Assembly: GCA_934569425.1 (NCBI GenBank) | Contig: CAKTKM010000010.1 | Span: 1 to 21,812 of the forward strand | Length of the DNA: 21,812 nucleotides | Direction of reading: 5' to 3' | From: an uncultured Oscillospiraceae bacterium | Lineage (GTDB): Bacteria > Bacillota > Clostridia > Oscillospirales > Oscillospiraceae | In this document: positions 6,509 to 13,733 of the stretch, piece by piece | Layout: every line of letters begins with the position of its first letter | Position numbering within the stretch: the first letter of the stretch is position 1 | Position numbers and translations under genes: made by a program | The notes under the pieces: model-generated | Told to the model about the DNA's origin: nothing | Database searches by the model: none | Seen by the model: only the letters and a program-made list of their open reading frames with translations

Positions 6509-8035
6509 TTACGCCACGATGTCCGTAGCGGCGTTGATATAGTAAAAGTCAAAAGGACAGTTTTCCGAGATATTGCTGACGCCCCTGCGCATGACGGTGG
6601 TTTTATTGAACAGCCCCACATAGCCGAAGGCGTTGTCGTCAATCGCCGTCTGCACGATCCGGTTGGCCAGCTCCCCGCGAAGGGTCTCGTCCGTCTCATA
6701 TTGGAGCTGCCGGATCATCTGCTGGCAGGCGTCGTCGTCAAAGCCTCCCACGGCAAAGTAGCCGCCGTCACGGAGGGTACTGTCAATGAAATAGTAGGGG
6801 TCGCCGTTCTTGTCGGCGATCATGCAGTAAAGAGCGATGTCGAAATCCCGGTTCGCAATATAGGTGGCATCAGGATCCTCCTGACAGTTGAGCGTCACGG
6901 CGATCCCCGCCCTCTTCAGCTGCTCCTGCATCAGCACGGCGATGCTGTCAAGGGAGCGGGCGGCGTAATAGGCCACCGTCAGCGTCAGAGGCTGGCCGTC
7001 CTTTTCATAAAGGCCGTCTGCATTGCGGGTATAGCCGTCCTGCTCCAGCAGCATTCCGGCTTTTTCCACGTCTGGCGCAGGCTTCGTCACCTTGCCGTAG
7101 GCCGTGGCCGTGGAAAAGGGTCCCACCGCAGGGGAGACGGTTCCTCCCAGATATTGCGCGATGGCTTCGCAGTCCACCGTCAGGTTCACAGCGGCACGGA
7201 CAGCGTCATCCATGGTCTTCTCGTTGAGAATGTAGAACTGCAGGCGGGTAGCGGGAACCTCCGTCAGCCGGTAGGTATCCGGGTCGGCGCGGAAGATCTC
7301 CCGCGCGGCGGCGGTCACGCTGGTATAGGCGTCGATCTCGCCGTTCTGCATGGCCATCAGCTTCGGCTCATCCTCCTGCATGTAATAAAAGACGGCGCCG
7401 TCCAGCTTCACCTCTCCGCCCCAGTAGCGTTCGTTCCGGACGACCTCCACGGTCCCCTCCGGCTGAAAGGACCGGATCACAAAGGGGCCGGTGGCCACGG
7501 GGGCGTTGTCCAGATCGGCGGAGCCGTCCAGATCCATGATGGCCAGCTCCGGACTTGCCAGCTCGTTGAGCATGGTGGGATAGATCTCCGGCGTGGTGAT
7601 GGTCAGCGTTTTTTCATCCACGGCGGTCATGACGTATTGGGACAGATAGGCGAAGCGGCTGTTGACCTCCGCCGCCCGGCGCAAATTCCGCACGACTATT
7701 TCCGCGGTGACGGGGCCGCCGTTGGAGAAGCAGATGCCCTCCCGCAGCGTCACCGTCCACGTCAGGCCATCGCCGCCGGCTTCTGCCTTTTCCGCCAGCA
7801 GCGGCTGCACGGAGCTGTCATCCCCCATCCGGAACAGGGTCTCCGTAACGCCGTAATTGGAGGTATACCAGCCGTAGTATTCCTTGTGGGCGTCCAGACT
7901 GGGATAGGCAAAGCTGACGGCCAGACGCAGGATCTTTTCCCCGTCAGCCTCATCGCCGTTTCCAGTTTTCCCGCAGGCGGAAAGGCTCAGCACCAGCAGC
8001 GCCGCCAGCAGCAGCGCGAAAACTCGTTTTTTCAT
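6509..8035 (-). CDS. Family 5 extracellular solute-binding lipoprotein (peptide/nickel type, 508 aa)
   Basis: Start ATG 8035 preceded by GAGGGGG. A type II signal peptide MKKRVFALLLAALLVLSLSAC gives a lipidated Cys21, anchoring it outside the membrane. The mature protein has the architecture of SBP_bac_5 (COG0747): GVTETLFRMG and PLLAEKAEA near the start, the WTVTLREGICFSNGGPVTAE segment, ATGPFVIRSFQPEGTVEVVRNERYW, and a late region that accepts ligand. The class binds peptides, nickel chelates, opine-type metallophores or other small molecules; the residues seen do not tell which. The upstream methyltransferase and the following permeases make a chelate or a methylated small molecule a reasonable guess only. 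Confidence 0.9.
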   Translation of the reverse strand: MKKRVFALLLAALLVLSLSACGKTGNGDEADGEKILRLAVSFAYPSLDAHKEYYGWYTSNYGVTETLFRMGDDSSVQPLLAEKAEAGGDGLTWTVTLREGICFSNGGPVTAEIVVRNLRRAAEVNSRFAYLSQYVMTAVDEKTLTITTPEIYPTMLNELASPELAIMDLDGSADLDNAPVATGPFVIRSFQPEGTVEVVRNERYWGGEVKLDGAVFYYMQEDEPKLMAMQNGEIDAYTSVTAAAREIFRADPDTYRLTEVPATRLQFYILNEKTMDDAVRAAVNLTVDCEAIAQYLGGTVSPAVGPFSTATAYGKVTKPAPDVEKAGMLLEQDGYTRNADGLYEKDGQPLTLTVAYYAARSLDSIAVLMQEQLKRAGIAVTLNCQEDPDATYIANRDFDIALYCMIADKNGDPYYFIDSTLRDGGYFAVGGFDDDACQQMIRQLQYETDETLRGELANRIVQTAIDDNAFGYVGLFNKTTVMRRGVSNISENCPFDFYYINAATDIVA

Positions 8036-8046
8036 GGTGTTCCCCC

Positions 8047-8805
8047 TCATTTAGTCGCCCAGACCATAAAGCCGGGAGTCGAGGCATAGTTGATCTTCTC
8101 CTCCGGATTCCACAGCCGCTTTCCCACGGAAACATCGGCGCTCACAGTGGAAAAGCCCAGCGCGTTCAGAGTGTCCAGATCCCATTGGGGACGGCGCAGG
8201 CGGCCCATGGGCAGCATACGGGAGATGCCCTCCATCATGTCGCTTTCGGCATAGGCCTCGTGATCCTCCACACCTGCCCGGCGGGTATTGGCGCGGTCGC
8301 GGCGGTATTCCTGCTGTTTGTTCTCATCAAACAGATAGGCATACCAGTTGGCGTCGAAGTTCACCAGTGCGCCGCCCGGCCGCAGCACCCGCATCCACTC
8401 CCGGTAGGCACCGGCGGGATCCGGCAGGTTCCACGTCAGGTTACGGGTGACGATGGCGTCAAAGCTGCTGTCGGCAAAGGCGAGATGCTGCGCGTCCATG
8501 CGGGCAAAGCGGATCTTCTCCGCCAGCGCTCCGGCATTGCGCCGCGCCTCCCGCAGCATTCCCTCGGAGTAGTCTACGGCAGTTACCTCGTAGCCGCGGC
8601 GGGCTAAAATAATGGCATAGAAGCCCGGGCCGGTGCCAATGTCCAGTACCCGCAGCGGGCGGTCGCCGCCATCAGGGAAGTGGGAGATCAGCTCGTCCGC
8701 CCACACCTGATCCCAGCCGTCCGCCAGATTCTTCTTGATGACATCCGTATAAGAGGGCGCGCGGCGCGTCCAGTATTGTCCGATGGAGTGAAGCAGTTCT
8801 GCCAT
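8047..8805 (-). CDS. Class I SAM-dependent methyltransferase, proximal copy (252 aa)
   Basis: First gene of the transport operon; ATG 8805 lies behind GCGGAGGGTACAGCC. A standard Rossmann methyltransferase: motif I VLDIGTGPGFYA at 53-64, the acidic residue after strand 2 in TAVDYSEGM, MDAQHLAF, then RNLTWNLPDP (121-130), RVLRPGGALVNFDANW (about 139-154). Residues 10-25 (QYWTRRAPSYTDVIKKNL) form the N-terminal helix that caps the SAM site in this group. The acceptor-binding part after residue 155 (YAYLFDE..., RRPQWDLDTL) parallels the distal copy, which has RPQWDMALL in the same place. The two genes therefore arose from one and flank the whole importer. Cytoplasmic; acceptor unknown. Confidence 0.88.
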   Translation of the reverse strand: MAELLHSIGQYWTRRAPSYTDVIKKNLADGWDQVWADELISHFPDGGDRPLRVLDIGTGPGFYAIILARRGYEVTAVDYSEGMLREARRNAGALAEKIRFARMDAQHLAFADSSFDAIVTRNLTWNLPDPAGAYREWMRVLRPGGALVNFDANWYAYLFDENKQQEYRRDRANTRRAGVEDHEAYAESDMMEGISRMLPMGRLRRPQWDLDTLNALGFSTVSADVSVGKRLWNPEEKINYASTPGFMVWATK

Positions 8806-8839
8806 GGCTGTACCCTCCGCAGCTTGATTTTCTGCTTAC

Positions 8840-8868
8840 AGTATACCGGCGAAAGACGTGCTTCACAA
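8840..8868 (-). promoter_or_regulatory. Promoter of the methyltransferase/ABC operon
   Basis: On the minus strand TTGTGA (8868-8863), 17 bases, TATACT (8845-8840). The start codon at 8805 is about 28 bases after the expected transcription start. Confidence 0.82.
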
Positions 8869-8893
8869 GCCGGGTGGGGGGATACTTTGTGAA
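8862..8893. promoter_or_regulatory. Spaced dyad TTCACAA-N18-TTGTGAA overlapping the -35 box
   Basis: Perfect 7-bp arms (8862-8868 and 8887-8893). The first arm covers the -35 hexamer of the operon promoter, a repressor-like position. The wide spacing would suit a protein contacting two half sites two or more helical turns apart. Confidence 0.45.
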
Positions 8894-8931
8894 ATTTTTT
8901 GCAAAAAACAGCGGCGGTATTCCGGATACAC

Positions 8932-8982
8932 GCAGCCCGCAGCAGAAAGCGGGCTGCAGCCAGAAGAATGGCCGCAGCCCGC
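8932..8982 (-). terminator. Terminator of the mod operon with a competing third arm
   Basis: On the minus strand GCGGGCTGC-GGCC and GGCT-GCAGCCCGC (from 8982 to 8949) form a 13-bp stem with one G-U pair and an 8-base loop, followed by TTTCTGCT. A further copy of GCGGGCTGC (8940-8932) can pair with the same middle arm, so two hairpins are mutually exclusive. Confidence 0.65.
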
Positions 8983-9028
8983 CTTTTCATGGAGACAAAC
9001 CGCATTTTGCGGCTCCTCACCGGCATAT

Positions 9029-10051
9029 TTACAGATAGCACAGGCATTTATCCGCCTGCAGGCCGAACGCAACGGTGCTTCCCTCCGCAAAGGCACCCCC
9101 CTCGGGAACGACCACCCGCAGGGGCAGGGCGTCCGGCGCCTCCTTTGGCCGAAGCAGCACCACCGCGCCGTTCAAATCGGAGATCACACGGCTGACACAG
9201 GCGGTATATGCCCCGTCCGCCACGGAAACGGCGCCGTCCGGAATAGCCACCGTGACCTGCTCCCCTGCCGCGTCCAGCGGAAGAACGATATTCCAGCCGT
9301 CGATCCACACGCCGTCCGCGCAGCGGCGGGCAGGCAGGAAATTGCGGCAGCCGGTGAGCCGTGCCGCGCTCTGGGTGGCGGGACGGCGCAGCAGCGTCTC
9401 CATATCCGTCACAGGGGCGGACACACCGTCCTCTATCACGCAGACGGTGCTGCAATTGCGGTAACATTCTCCCAGATCATGACTGACCCACAGGATCGGG
9501 CCGCCGAAATCCGTCAGCAGATCCGACAGCTCCAGCTCCAAATTCCACTTGAGAAAGCTGTCCAGCGCGGAGAAGGGTTCATCCAGCAGGATCGCCCGCG
9601 GCTCCGAGGCCAGAATACGCGCCAGCGCCACACGCTGCTGCTGTCCGCCGGAGAGCTGGGCGGGGTATTTCTTTTCCATACCCTCCAGACGGAAGCGCCG
9701 AAGCTGCTCCGCCGCCTGCCGCTGTTTTTCCGCGCGGCTGCCTGTACGGATGCCGCACTGGATATTCTGGGACACGGTCATATTGGGAAACAGGGCATAC
9801 TGCTGGAAGAGATAACCCACCTTCCGCTGCTGAGGCGTCAGGTCGATACGCTTCTCGCTGTCAAACAACGTCTCGCCATCCAGTATGATGCGCCCCTTAT
9901 CCGGGGTCATGATGCCGGCGATGCACTTGAGGGTCACGCTCTTGCCGCAGCCGGAGGCGCCCAGCAGCGCCATGGTGCCTTTGTCCGTCTCAAACCGGGA
10001 GCGCAGGGTGAAGCTGCCCAGCTTCTTTTCAATATCCACCATGAGACTCAT
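9029..10051 (-). CDS. modC: Molybdate/tungstate ABC transporter ATP-binding protein (340 aa)
   Basis: ATPase that powers molybdate uptake with ModB. The start is ATG 10051 behind AAGGAGG, overlapping the modB stop as ATGA. Walker A GASGCGKS at 31-38, Q-loop LFQQYALFP (81-89), signature LSGGQQQR at 133-140, Walker B AILLDEP at 153-159, switch VSHD near 186-189. The last 65 to 70 residues ([16 protein letters not shown] ... [22 protein letters not shown]) look like a TOBE/MOP-type oxyanion-binding domain, as in full-length ModC. It is the final gene of the molybdenum operon. A sulfate (CysA) assignment is unlikely given ModA, ModB and the cofactor genes upstream. Confidence 0.93.
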   Translation of the reverse strand: MSLMVDIEKKLGSFTLRSRFETDKGTMALLGASGCGKSVTLKCIAGIMTPDKGRIILDGETLFDSEKRIDLTPQQRKVGYLFQQYALFPNMTVSQNIQCGIRTGSRAEKQRQAAEQLRRFRLEGMEKKYPAQLSGGQQQRVALARILASEPRAILLDEPFSALDSFLKWNLELELSDLLTDFGGPILWVSHDLGECYRNCSTVCVIEDGVSAPVTDMETLLRRPATQSAARLTGCRNFLPARRCADGVWIDGWNIVLPLDAAGEQVTVAIPDGAVSVADGAYTACVSRVISDLNGAVVLLRPKEAPDALPLRVVVPEGGAFAEGSTVAFGLQADKCLCYL

Positions 10052-10740
10052 GCGGTCTGCCTCCTTCCCCTGCCCGCCGCCGTCAGCAGGTTTTTCTTCT
10101 CCAGCATGTTCACCACCAGCAATATCACAGCGGAGATGGCGACGTTCACCAGCACCCATTTCAGCGCCAGCGCATCGTTGTTGATCTGCCAGAGCTGATA
10201 GATGGTGGTGGACACGGTGGCGGTCTTGCCGGGGGTATAGCCGGCGATCATGGAGGTGGCGCCGTACTCACCCAGCGCCCGGGCAAAGGCCAGCACCGCA
10301 CCCGCCAGCACGCCCTGACGGCAGTAGGGCATGCGGATATGCCAGAAGATGTAGGTGTTGGACAGGCCAAGGGTCTGTCCGGCATAGGCCAGCGTCTCGT
10401 CAAAAGCCTCGAACGCCCCCCGCACCGTGCGGTACATCAGGGGGAAGACCACCACCACCGTGGCAAAGATGGCCGACCACCACGTCATGACCATCCGGAT
10501 GCCGAAGGTCTCCAGCACCCACGCGCCGATGAGCCGCTTGGGACCCAGTACGCGCAGCAGCAGATAGCCCACCACCGTAGGCGGCAGGACAAGGGGCAGC
10601 GTTAAGATCACGTCCAGAATACCTTTGACCAAACGCGGGAGCTTGGCAATGTAGTACGCCGCGGCGATGCCCGCGAAGAACACCACCACCGCCGAAATGG
10701 CGGCGATCCGCAGCGAGTTTAAGAGGGGATACCAATCCAT
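10048..10740 (-). CDS. modB: Molybdate ABC transporter permease (230 aa)
   Basis: Inner-membrane permease. The ATG at 10740 sits 5 bases after CAGGAGG, giving a protein of normal ModB length; a longer in-frame reading starting at 10782 lies beyond this ribosome binding site. The N-terminal WYPLLNSLRIAAISAVVVFF helix, LPLVLPPTVVGYLLL, and the cytoplasmic coupling loop near ARALGEYGATSMIAGYTPGKTATVSTTIYQ are typical of ModB (LGE.GAT...G..PG.T.T). Its stop overlaps the modC start. A hairpin separates it from modA. Confidence 0.93.
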   Translation of the reverse strand: MDWYPLLNSLRIAAISAVVVFFAGIAAAYYIAKLPRLVKGILDVILTLPLVLPPTVVGYLLLRVLGPKRLIGAWVLETFGIRMVMTWWSAIFATVVVVFPLMYRTVRGAFEAFDETLAYAGQTLGLSNTYIFWHIRMPYCRQGVLAGAVLAFARALGEYGATSMIAGYTPGKTATVSTTIYQLWQINNDALALKWVLVNVAISAVILLVVNMLEKKNLLTAAGRGRRQTA

Positions 10741-10796
10741 TGGGAACCTCCTGATACAATTGCTTCCTGCGGTTTTCCGCATGAAAAACGGGATGT

Positions 10797-10823
10797 GGGC
10801 AGGGCTCGTTCCGCGCCCTGCCC
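10797..10823 (-). terminator. Intra-operon hairpin between modA and modB
   Basis: A perfect 9-bp GC stem (GGGCAGGGC, 10797-10805, with 10815-10823) and a 9-base loop, 20 bases past the modA stop. Only a distant GTTTTTC follows on the minus strand, so partial termination or 3'-end protection of modA mRNA is more likely than full termination. Confidence 0.55.
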
Positions 10824-10843
10824 GATACGGGAAATGGATAAAA

Positions 10844-11701
10844 TTACTTGCTCAGCGGGGTGAACAGCACCTTCTCGAACTCAGCGGAAGCCTCGGCGCC
10901 CTGCAGATAGGTCAGGAACGCGGCGGCGGCCTCCTGCTGGGCGGAGGTGTTCAGCACGGCGGCGGGATAGATGACCTGGCCGCACATATCGGCGGTAGCC
11001 TCGGCGGCCACGGTCAGGCCGGCGGAGTAAGCGTCGGAGGCGTAGATGATGCCGCAGTCCACGGTACCCTCAGACACGGCGGTGGTAACTTCCTTCACGT
11101 TGGAGCCGTAGGTCAGCTTCGCCGCGATGGCAGCCTCGTCGATCTCGTAATAGGTGAAGATCTTCTTGGTGTACTGACCCACAGGCACGTCCTCGTTACC
11201 GATGGCCAGCGTCACGTCGCCGTTCTTCAGCAGCTCGGAGAGCTTATCGAAGCTGTCGATGCCCTTGTCGTTGCCCTCGGCCACAGCCAGAACGACCTTG
11301 TTCTCCAGCAGGTCGATGCGGCTGCCGGCAACCAGCATGTCCAGGCCGTCGGGGTTCTTGTCGGCATCATCCTTCAGGGTGCCGTCCAGCTGGTTCATCT
11401 GCTTGGGAGCTGCGGAGATAAACAGGTCGCAGGGAGCGCCCTCGGTGATCTGGGTATACAGCTTGCCGGAGGAATCGAAGTTGAAGCTCAGCTTCACATT
11501 CTCGTTTTCGTCCATGTACTTGTCGCCGATGGCGGTCAGGGACTCGGTGAGGGAGGCAGCGGCGAACACTGTCAACTCCACGGTCTCGGCGGGGGTCTGC
11601 TGATCGTCAGCGGGGGTGTTGTTGTCGGCGGCGTTGTTGCCGCAGGCCACCAGGCTCAGCGCCATGACCAGCGCCAGCAGCAGGAAAATAAACTTCTTCA
11701 T
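10844..11701 (-). CDS. modA: Molybdate-binding lipoprotein (285 aa)
   Basis: Extracytoplasmic oxyanion receptor for the ModBC importer. The signal peptide MKKFIFLLLALVMALSLVAC ends at a lipobox with Cys20; a short acidic/N-rich linker (about 21-40) follows. The mature domain begins VELTVFAAASLTESLTAIG, the canonical ModA opening with the oxyanion-binding serine, and continues LSFNFDSSGKLYTQITEGAPCDLFISA and VDCGIIYASDAYSA. AAGAAAGGA precedes ATG 11701. Molybdate, tungstate and sulfate binders share this fold; the flanking cofactor genes favour molybdate or tungstate. It begins 102 bases after the molybdopterin-binding protein gene, with a hairpin in the gap, and may also have its own weak promoter. 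Confidence 0.93.
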   Translation of the reverse strand: MKKFIFLLLALVMALSLVACGNNAADNNTPADDQQTPAETVELTVFAAASLTESLTAIGDKYMDENENVKLSFNFDSSGKLYTQITEGAPCDLFISAAPKQMNQLDGTLKDDADKNPDGLDMLVAGSRIDLLENKVVLAVAEGNDKGIDSFDKLSELLKNGDVTLAIGNEDVPVGQYTKKIFTYYEIDEAAIAAKLTYGSNVKEVTTAVSEGTVDCGIIYASDAYSAGLTVAAEATADMCGQVIYPAAVLNTSAQQEAAAAFLTYLQGAEASAEFEKVLFTPLSK

Positions 11702-11775
11702 CTTGAGTTTCCTTTCTTGTTTTTTACTTCTATTCTATCAACGCAATTCTTTCGTGAGGATAACGGATCGCTTTT

Positions 11776-11799
11776 GTATGCGCCCCGCAGGGCGCATAC
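11776..11799. terminator. Hairpin between the molybdopterin-binding protein gene and modA
   Basis: A perfect 10-bp stem GTATGCGCCC (11776-11785) with GGGCGCATAC (11790-11799) and a CGCA loop. On the minus strand it is followed by AAAAGCG, not a U tract, so it is not a canonical terminator for the operon; on the plus strand CGCTTTATTTT follows. Possibly a processing or stabilising element ahead of modA. Confidence 0.5.
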
Positions 11800-11803
11800 C
11801 GCT

Positions 11804-12823
11804 TTATTTTCCAAAGGGGCAGATGGGATAACGGCACTCTTTGCAGCCAAGGCACAGACCACCCTCGCCCAGCGCGGCCACTTCACCGCGGGTCACCGGC
11901 ACGTCTGCCGCCACCTTCGGCAGCACAAGATCAAAGATGGTGGCTCCGGCATACATCACGCAGCCGGGCAGACCCATGATCGGCATGCCGTCGTCAAAAT
12001 AGCCCAACAGGAACATGGCGCCGGGCAGCACCGGCGCACCGTAGCACACGATGCCGGCGCCTGCGGCCTTGATGCCGCCGGGCGTATTGTCATCGGGATC
12101 CACGCTCATGCCGCCGGTGCAGAGGATCATGTCCGGCCCTTTCGCCCGCAGGGACAGCACCGCGTCGCGGACGTTTTCCACGCCGTCTCCGGAATAGACC
12201 ACCTCTGTGGTTTCGATACCGTAGGCCTTCAGCTTCTCTCTCACAACGGGGGTAAAGGTGTCCCGGATGAGTCCTTTTTTTACCTCGCCGCCGGTGGCAA
12301 CGATGCAGGCAGACTTCCGCACAAAGGGCTTGAGCGCCAGCAGCGGCTCCGCGCCGGCGGCGATCTCCGCCTTCTGCAGCTTTTCTTCCGCGATAATGAG
12401 GGGAATGACCCGCATGCCTGCCAGCTTGTCGCCCTTGCGGACAGCGGTGCCGCCCTTGCGGGTGGCGATCATCACCTCGTCCTGACTGTTCACCGCCACC
12501 AGACGGGCGCTGTCCACCAGAAACAGTCCGTCGCAGGCGGCTTTCAGCTCGATCTTGCCCTCCTTGACCTCGCTGCGGATCATATTCTCCTGCCCGCAAA
12601 GCGCCAGCAGCCGCTCCGCGGCGTCATTTTCATGCACCATGCCGGGGGTCATCTCCCAGACATAGAGATGCTCCTTGCCCATGCTCAGCAGCACGGGAAT
12701 ATCCTCCGCGGTCACAACATGTCCCTTGCGGAACCGGGCGTCCTTGTATTGATCCTTAATGATCTGCGTCATGTCGTGGCACAGCACATGCCCCACGGCA
12801 TCCTCCGTCCGAATCAGTTTCAT
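11804..12823 (-). CDS. Molybdopterin-binding protein with Cys-rich C-terminus (339 aa)
   Basis: A MoeA-related cofactor protein with a MoCF_biosynth domain. The molybdopterin-binding signature is TGGMSVDPDDNTPGG near 236-250; the family motif is TGG.S.g..D. The surrounding fold is also visible (SACIVATGGEV near 171-181, VYSGDGVENVRDAV, GLPGCVMYAGATIFDLV). The N-terminal part (MKLIRTEDAVGHVLCHDMT, IIKDQYKDARFRKGHVVTAEDIPVLLSMG) corresponds to the MoeA-N-like region. The protein ends in four cysteines, 324, 327, 330 and 335 (CxxCxxCxxxxCP), not part of MoeA. It is thus a variant of molybdopterin-handling proteins common in Clostridia; whether it inserts the metal or protects the cofactor is unknown. 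ATG 12823 overlaps the MOSC stop. Confidence 0.82.
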   Translation of the reverse strand: MKLIRTEDAVGHVLCHDMTQIIKDQYKDARFRKGHVVTAEDIPVLLSMGKEHLYVWEMTPGMVHENDAAERLLALCGQENMIRSEVKEGKIELKAACDGLFLVDSARLVAVNSQDEVMIATRKGGTAVRKGDKLAGMRVIPLIIAEEKLQKAEIAAGAEPLLALKPFVRKSACIVATGGEVKKGLIRDTFTPVVREKLKAYGIETTEVVYSGDGVENVRDAVLSLRAKGPDMILCTGGMSVDPDDNTPGGIKAAGAGIVCYGAPVLPGAMFLLGYFDDGMPIMGLPGCVMYAGATIFDLVLPKVAADVPVTRGEVAALGEGGLCLGCKECRYPICPFGK

Positions 12824-13254
12824 TTCAGCACCTCGATCTCATCTCCCGCCTGGACGCGGCCTTCCCGTGTCACAATGGCGAAAATTCCCTCTGTGGGCAT
12901 CACGCATTTTCCTGCCGTCCGCTTGATCTCGCAGTCGTTATGGCATTGCTTGCCGATCTGTGTGACCTCCAGTTCCGCTTCCCCCACCCGCAGACGCGTG
13001 CCGACCGGCAGGGTCTTCAGGACGATGCCGCGGGTATTGATGTTTTCGGCAAACACGCCCGCGTCCAATTCTATAGGGCAGATAGCCCGCATGGTATCCA
13101 CGCTCTCCTCCGCCAGCAGGCTGACCTGACGGTGCCAGTCGCCTGCGTGGGCGTCGCCCACGATGCCGTGGTGCAGCTTCAGATCGATGTACGGCACCTG
13201 ATGCTTGCGCACGCCCTTTCGCCCGCTGATATTCACCGCTGTCACATACGCCAT
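12820..13254 (-). CDS. MOSC-domain protein (144 aa)
   Basis: Start taken at ATG 13254, 7 bases after GGAGG and 2 bases after the moaC stop; the TTG at 13260 abuts the ribosome binding site. The MOSC fold (named for its presence in molybdenum cofactor sulfurases) is seen as KLHHGIVGDAHAGDWHRQVSLLAEES (about 27-52), NINTRGIVLKTLPVGTRLRVGEAELEVTQIGKQC (to C104) and AGKCVMPTEGIFAIV. The conserved cysteine 104 within GKQC is the usual sulfur-carrying position. In molybdenum operons stand-alone MOSC proteins are thought to take part in cofactor modification or sulfur transfer; a defined reaction is not established for this form. Single-domain length is normal for the group. Confidence 0.85.
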   Translation of the reverse strand: MAYVTAVNISGRKGVRKHQVPYIDLKLHHGIVGDAHAGDWHRQVSLLAEESVDTMRAICPIELDAGVFAENINTRGIVLKTLPVGTRLRVGEAELEVTQIGKQCHNDCEIKRTAGKCVMPTEGIFAIVTREGRVQAGDEIEVLK

Positions 13255-13256
13255 GG

Positions 13257-13727
13257 TCAAACCTCCGCCTCGTATACGCCGCTCTTGCCGCCTTCCTTAT
13301 ACAAAAGACGGATGTCGGTGATGGACATATCCCGCTGCACGGCCTTGCACATATCATATACGGTCAGCGCCGCCACACTGACGGCGGTCAGCGCTTCCAT
13401 TTCCACGCCCGTCTCGCCGCGGCAGCATACCTCGCTGCGGATATGCAGCGCCGTTTCCTCCCAATCGAAGGAGATGTCCACCTTCGTCAGCAGCAGCGGA
13501 TGGCACATGGGGATCAGCTCGCTGTTTTTCTTTGCCGCCATGATGCCGGCCACCTGCGCCACCGCCAGCACATCGCCCTTGCCGATGGCGCCTTCCCTGA
13601 TCTTATCCATGGTGGCCTTCGCCATATTGACCGTGGCCGCGGCGCGCGCCCTGCGGAAAGAAACCGCCTTCCCGCTGACGTCCACCATGCGGGCGCGTCC
13701 CTGTTGATTAAAATGCGTCAGCTCCAT
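13257..13727 (-). CDS. moaC: Cyclic pyranopterin monophosphate synthase accessory protein MoaC (156 aa)
   Basis: Second step of the pterin pathway: converts the MoaA product (3',8-cyclo-GTP) to cyclic pyranopterin monophosphate in the cytoplasm. All hallmarks are present: ARMVDVSGK at 12-20, [10 protein letters not shown] at 74-83 with the catalytic-region His76, [24 protein letters not shown] at 107-130 with Asp125 and Lys128. Length is standard. ATG 13727 has a GGAGG about 10 bases upstream, just after the moaA stop, 6 bases away. Confidence 0.96.
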   Translation of the reverse strand: MELTHFNQQGRARMVDVSGKAVSFRRARAAATVNMAKATMDKIREGAIGKGDVLAVAQVAGIMAAKKNSELIPMCHPLLLTKVDISFDWEETALHIRSEVCCRGETGVEMEALTAVSVAALTVYDMCKAVQRDMSITDIRLLYKEGGKSGVYEAEV

Positions 13728-13733
13728 GGACTG

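Noticed and set aside
6401..8089. A 562-codon open frame on the plus strand
   Set aside because: It lies opposite the binding-protein gene, whose family, signal peptide and ribosome binding site are clear. The antisense product resembles no protein.
8862..8893. A true NikR box
   Set aside because: The arms are TTCACAA/TTGTGAA with an 18-base spacer, not GTATGA-N16-TCATAC; only the spacing idea is similar.
11702..11803. A molybdenum cofactor riboswitch ahead of modA
   Set aside because: Only about 100 bases with one simple 10-bp hairpin are available; the multi-stem Moco RNA architecture is not seen.
10667..13129. An 820-codon open frame on the plus strand
   Set aside because: It is antisense to modB, modA and the molybdopterin-binding protein gene, has low-complexity H/Q/G/R-rich composition, and no ribosome binding site. 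It is a shadow of GC-rich coding DNA.
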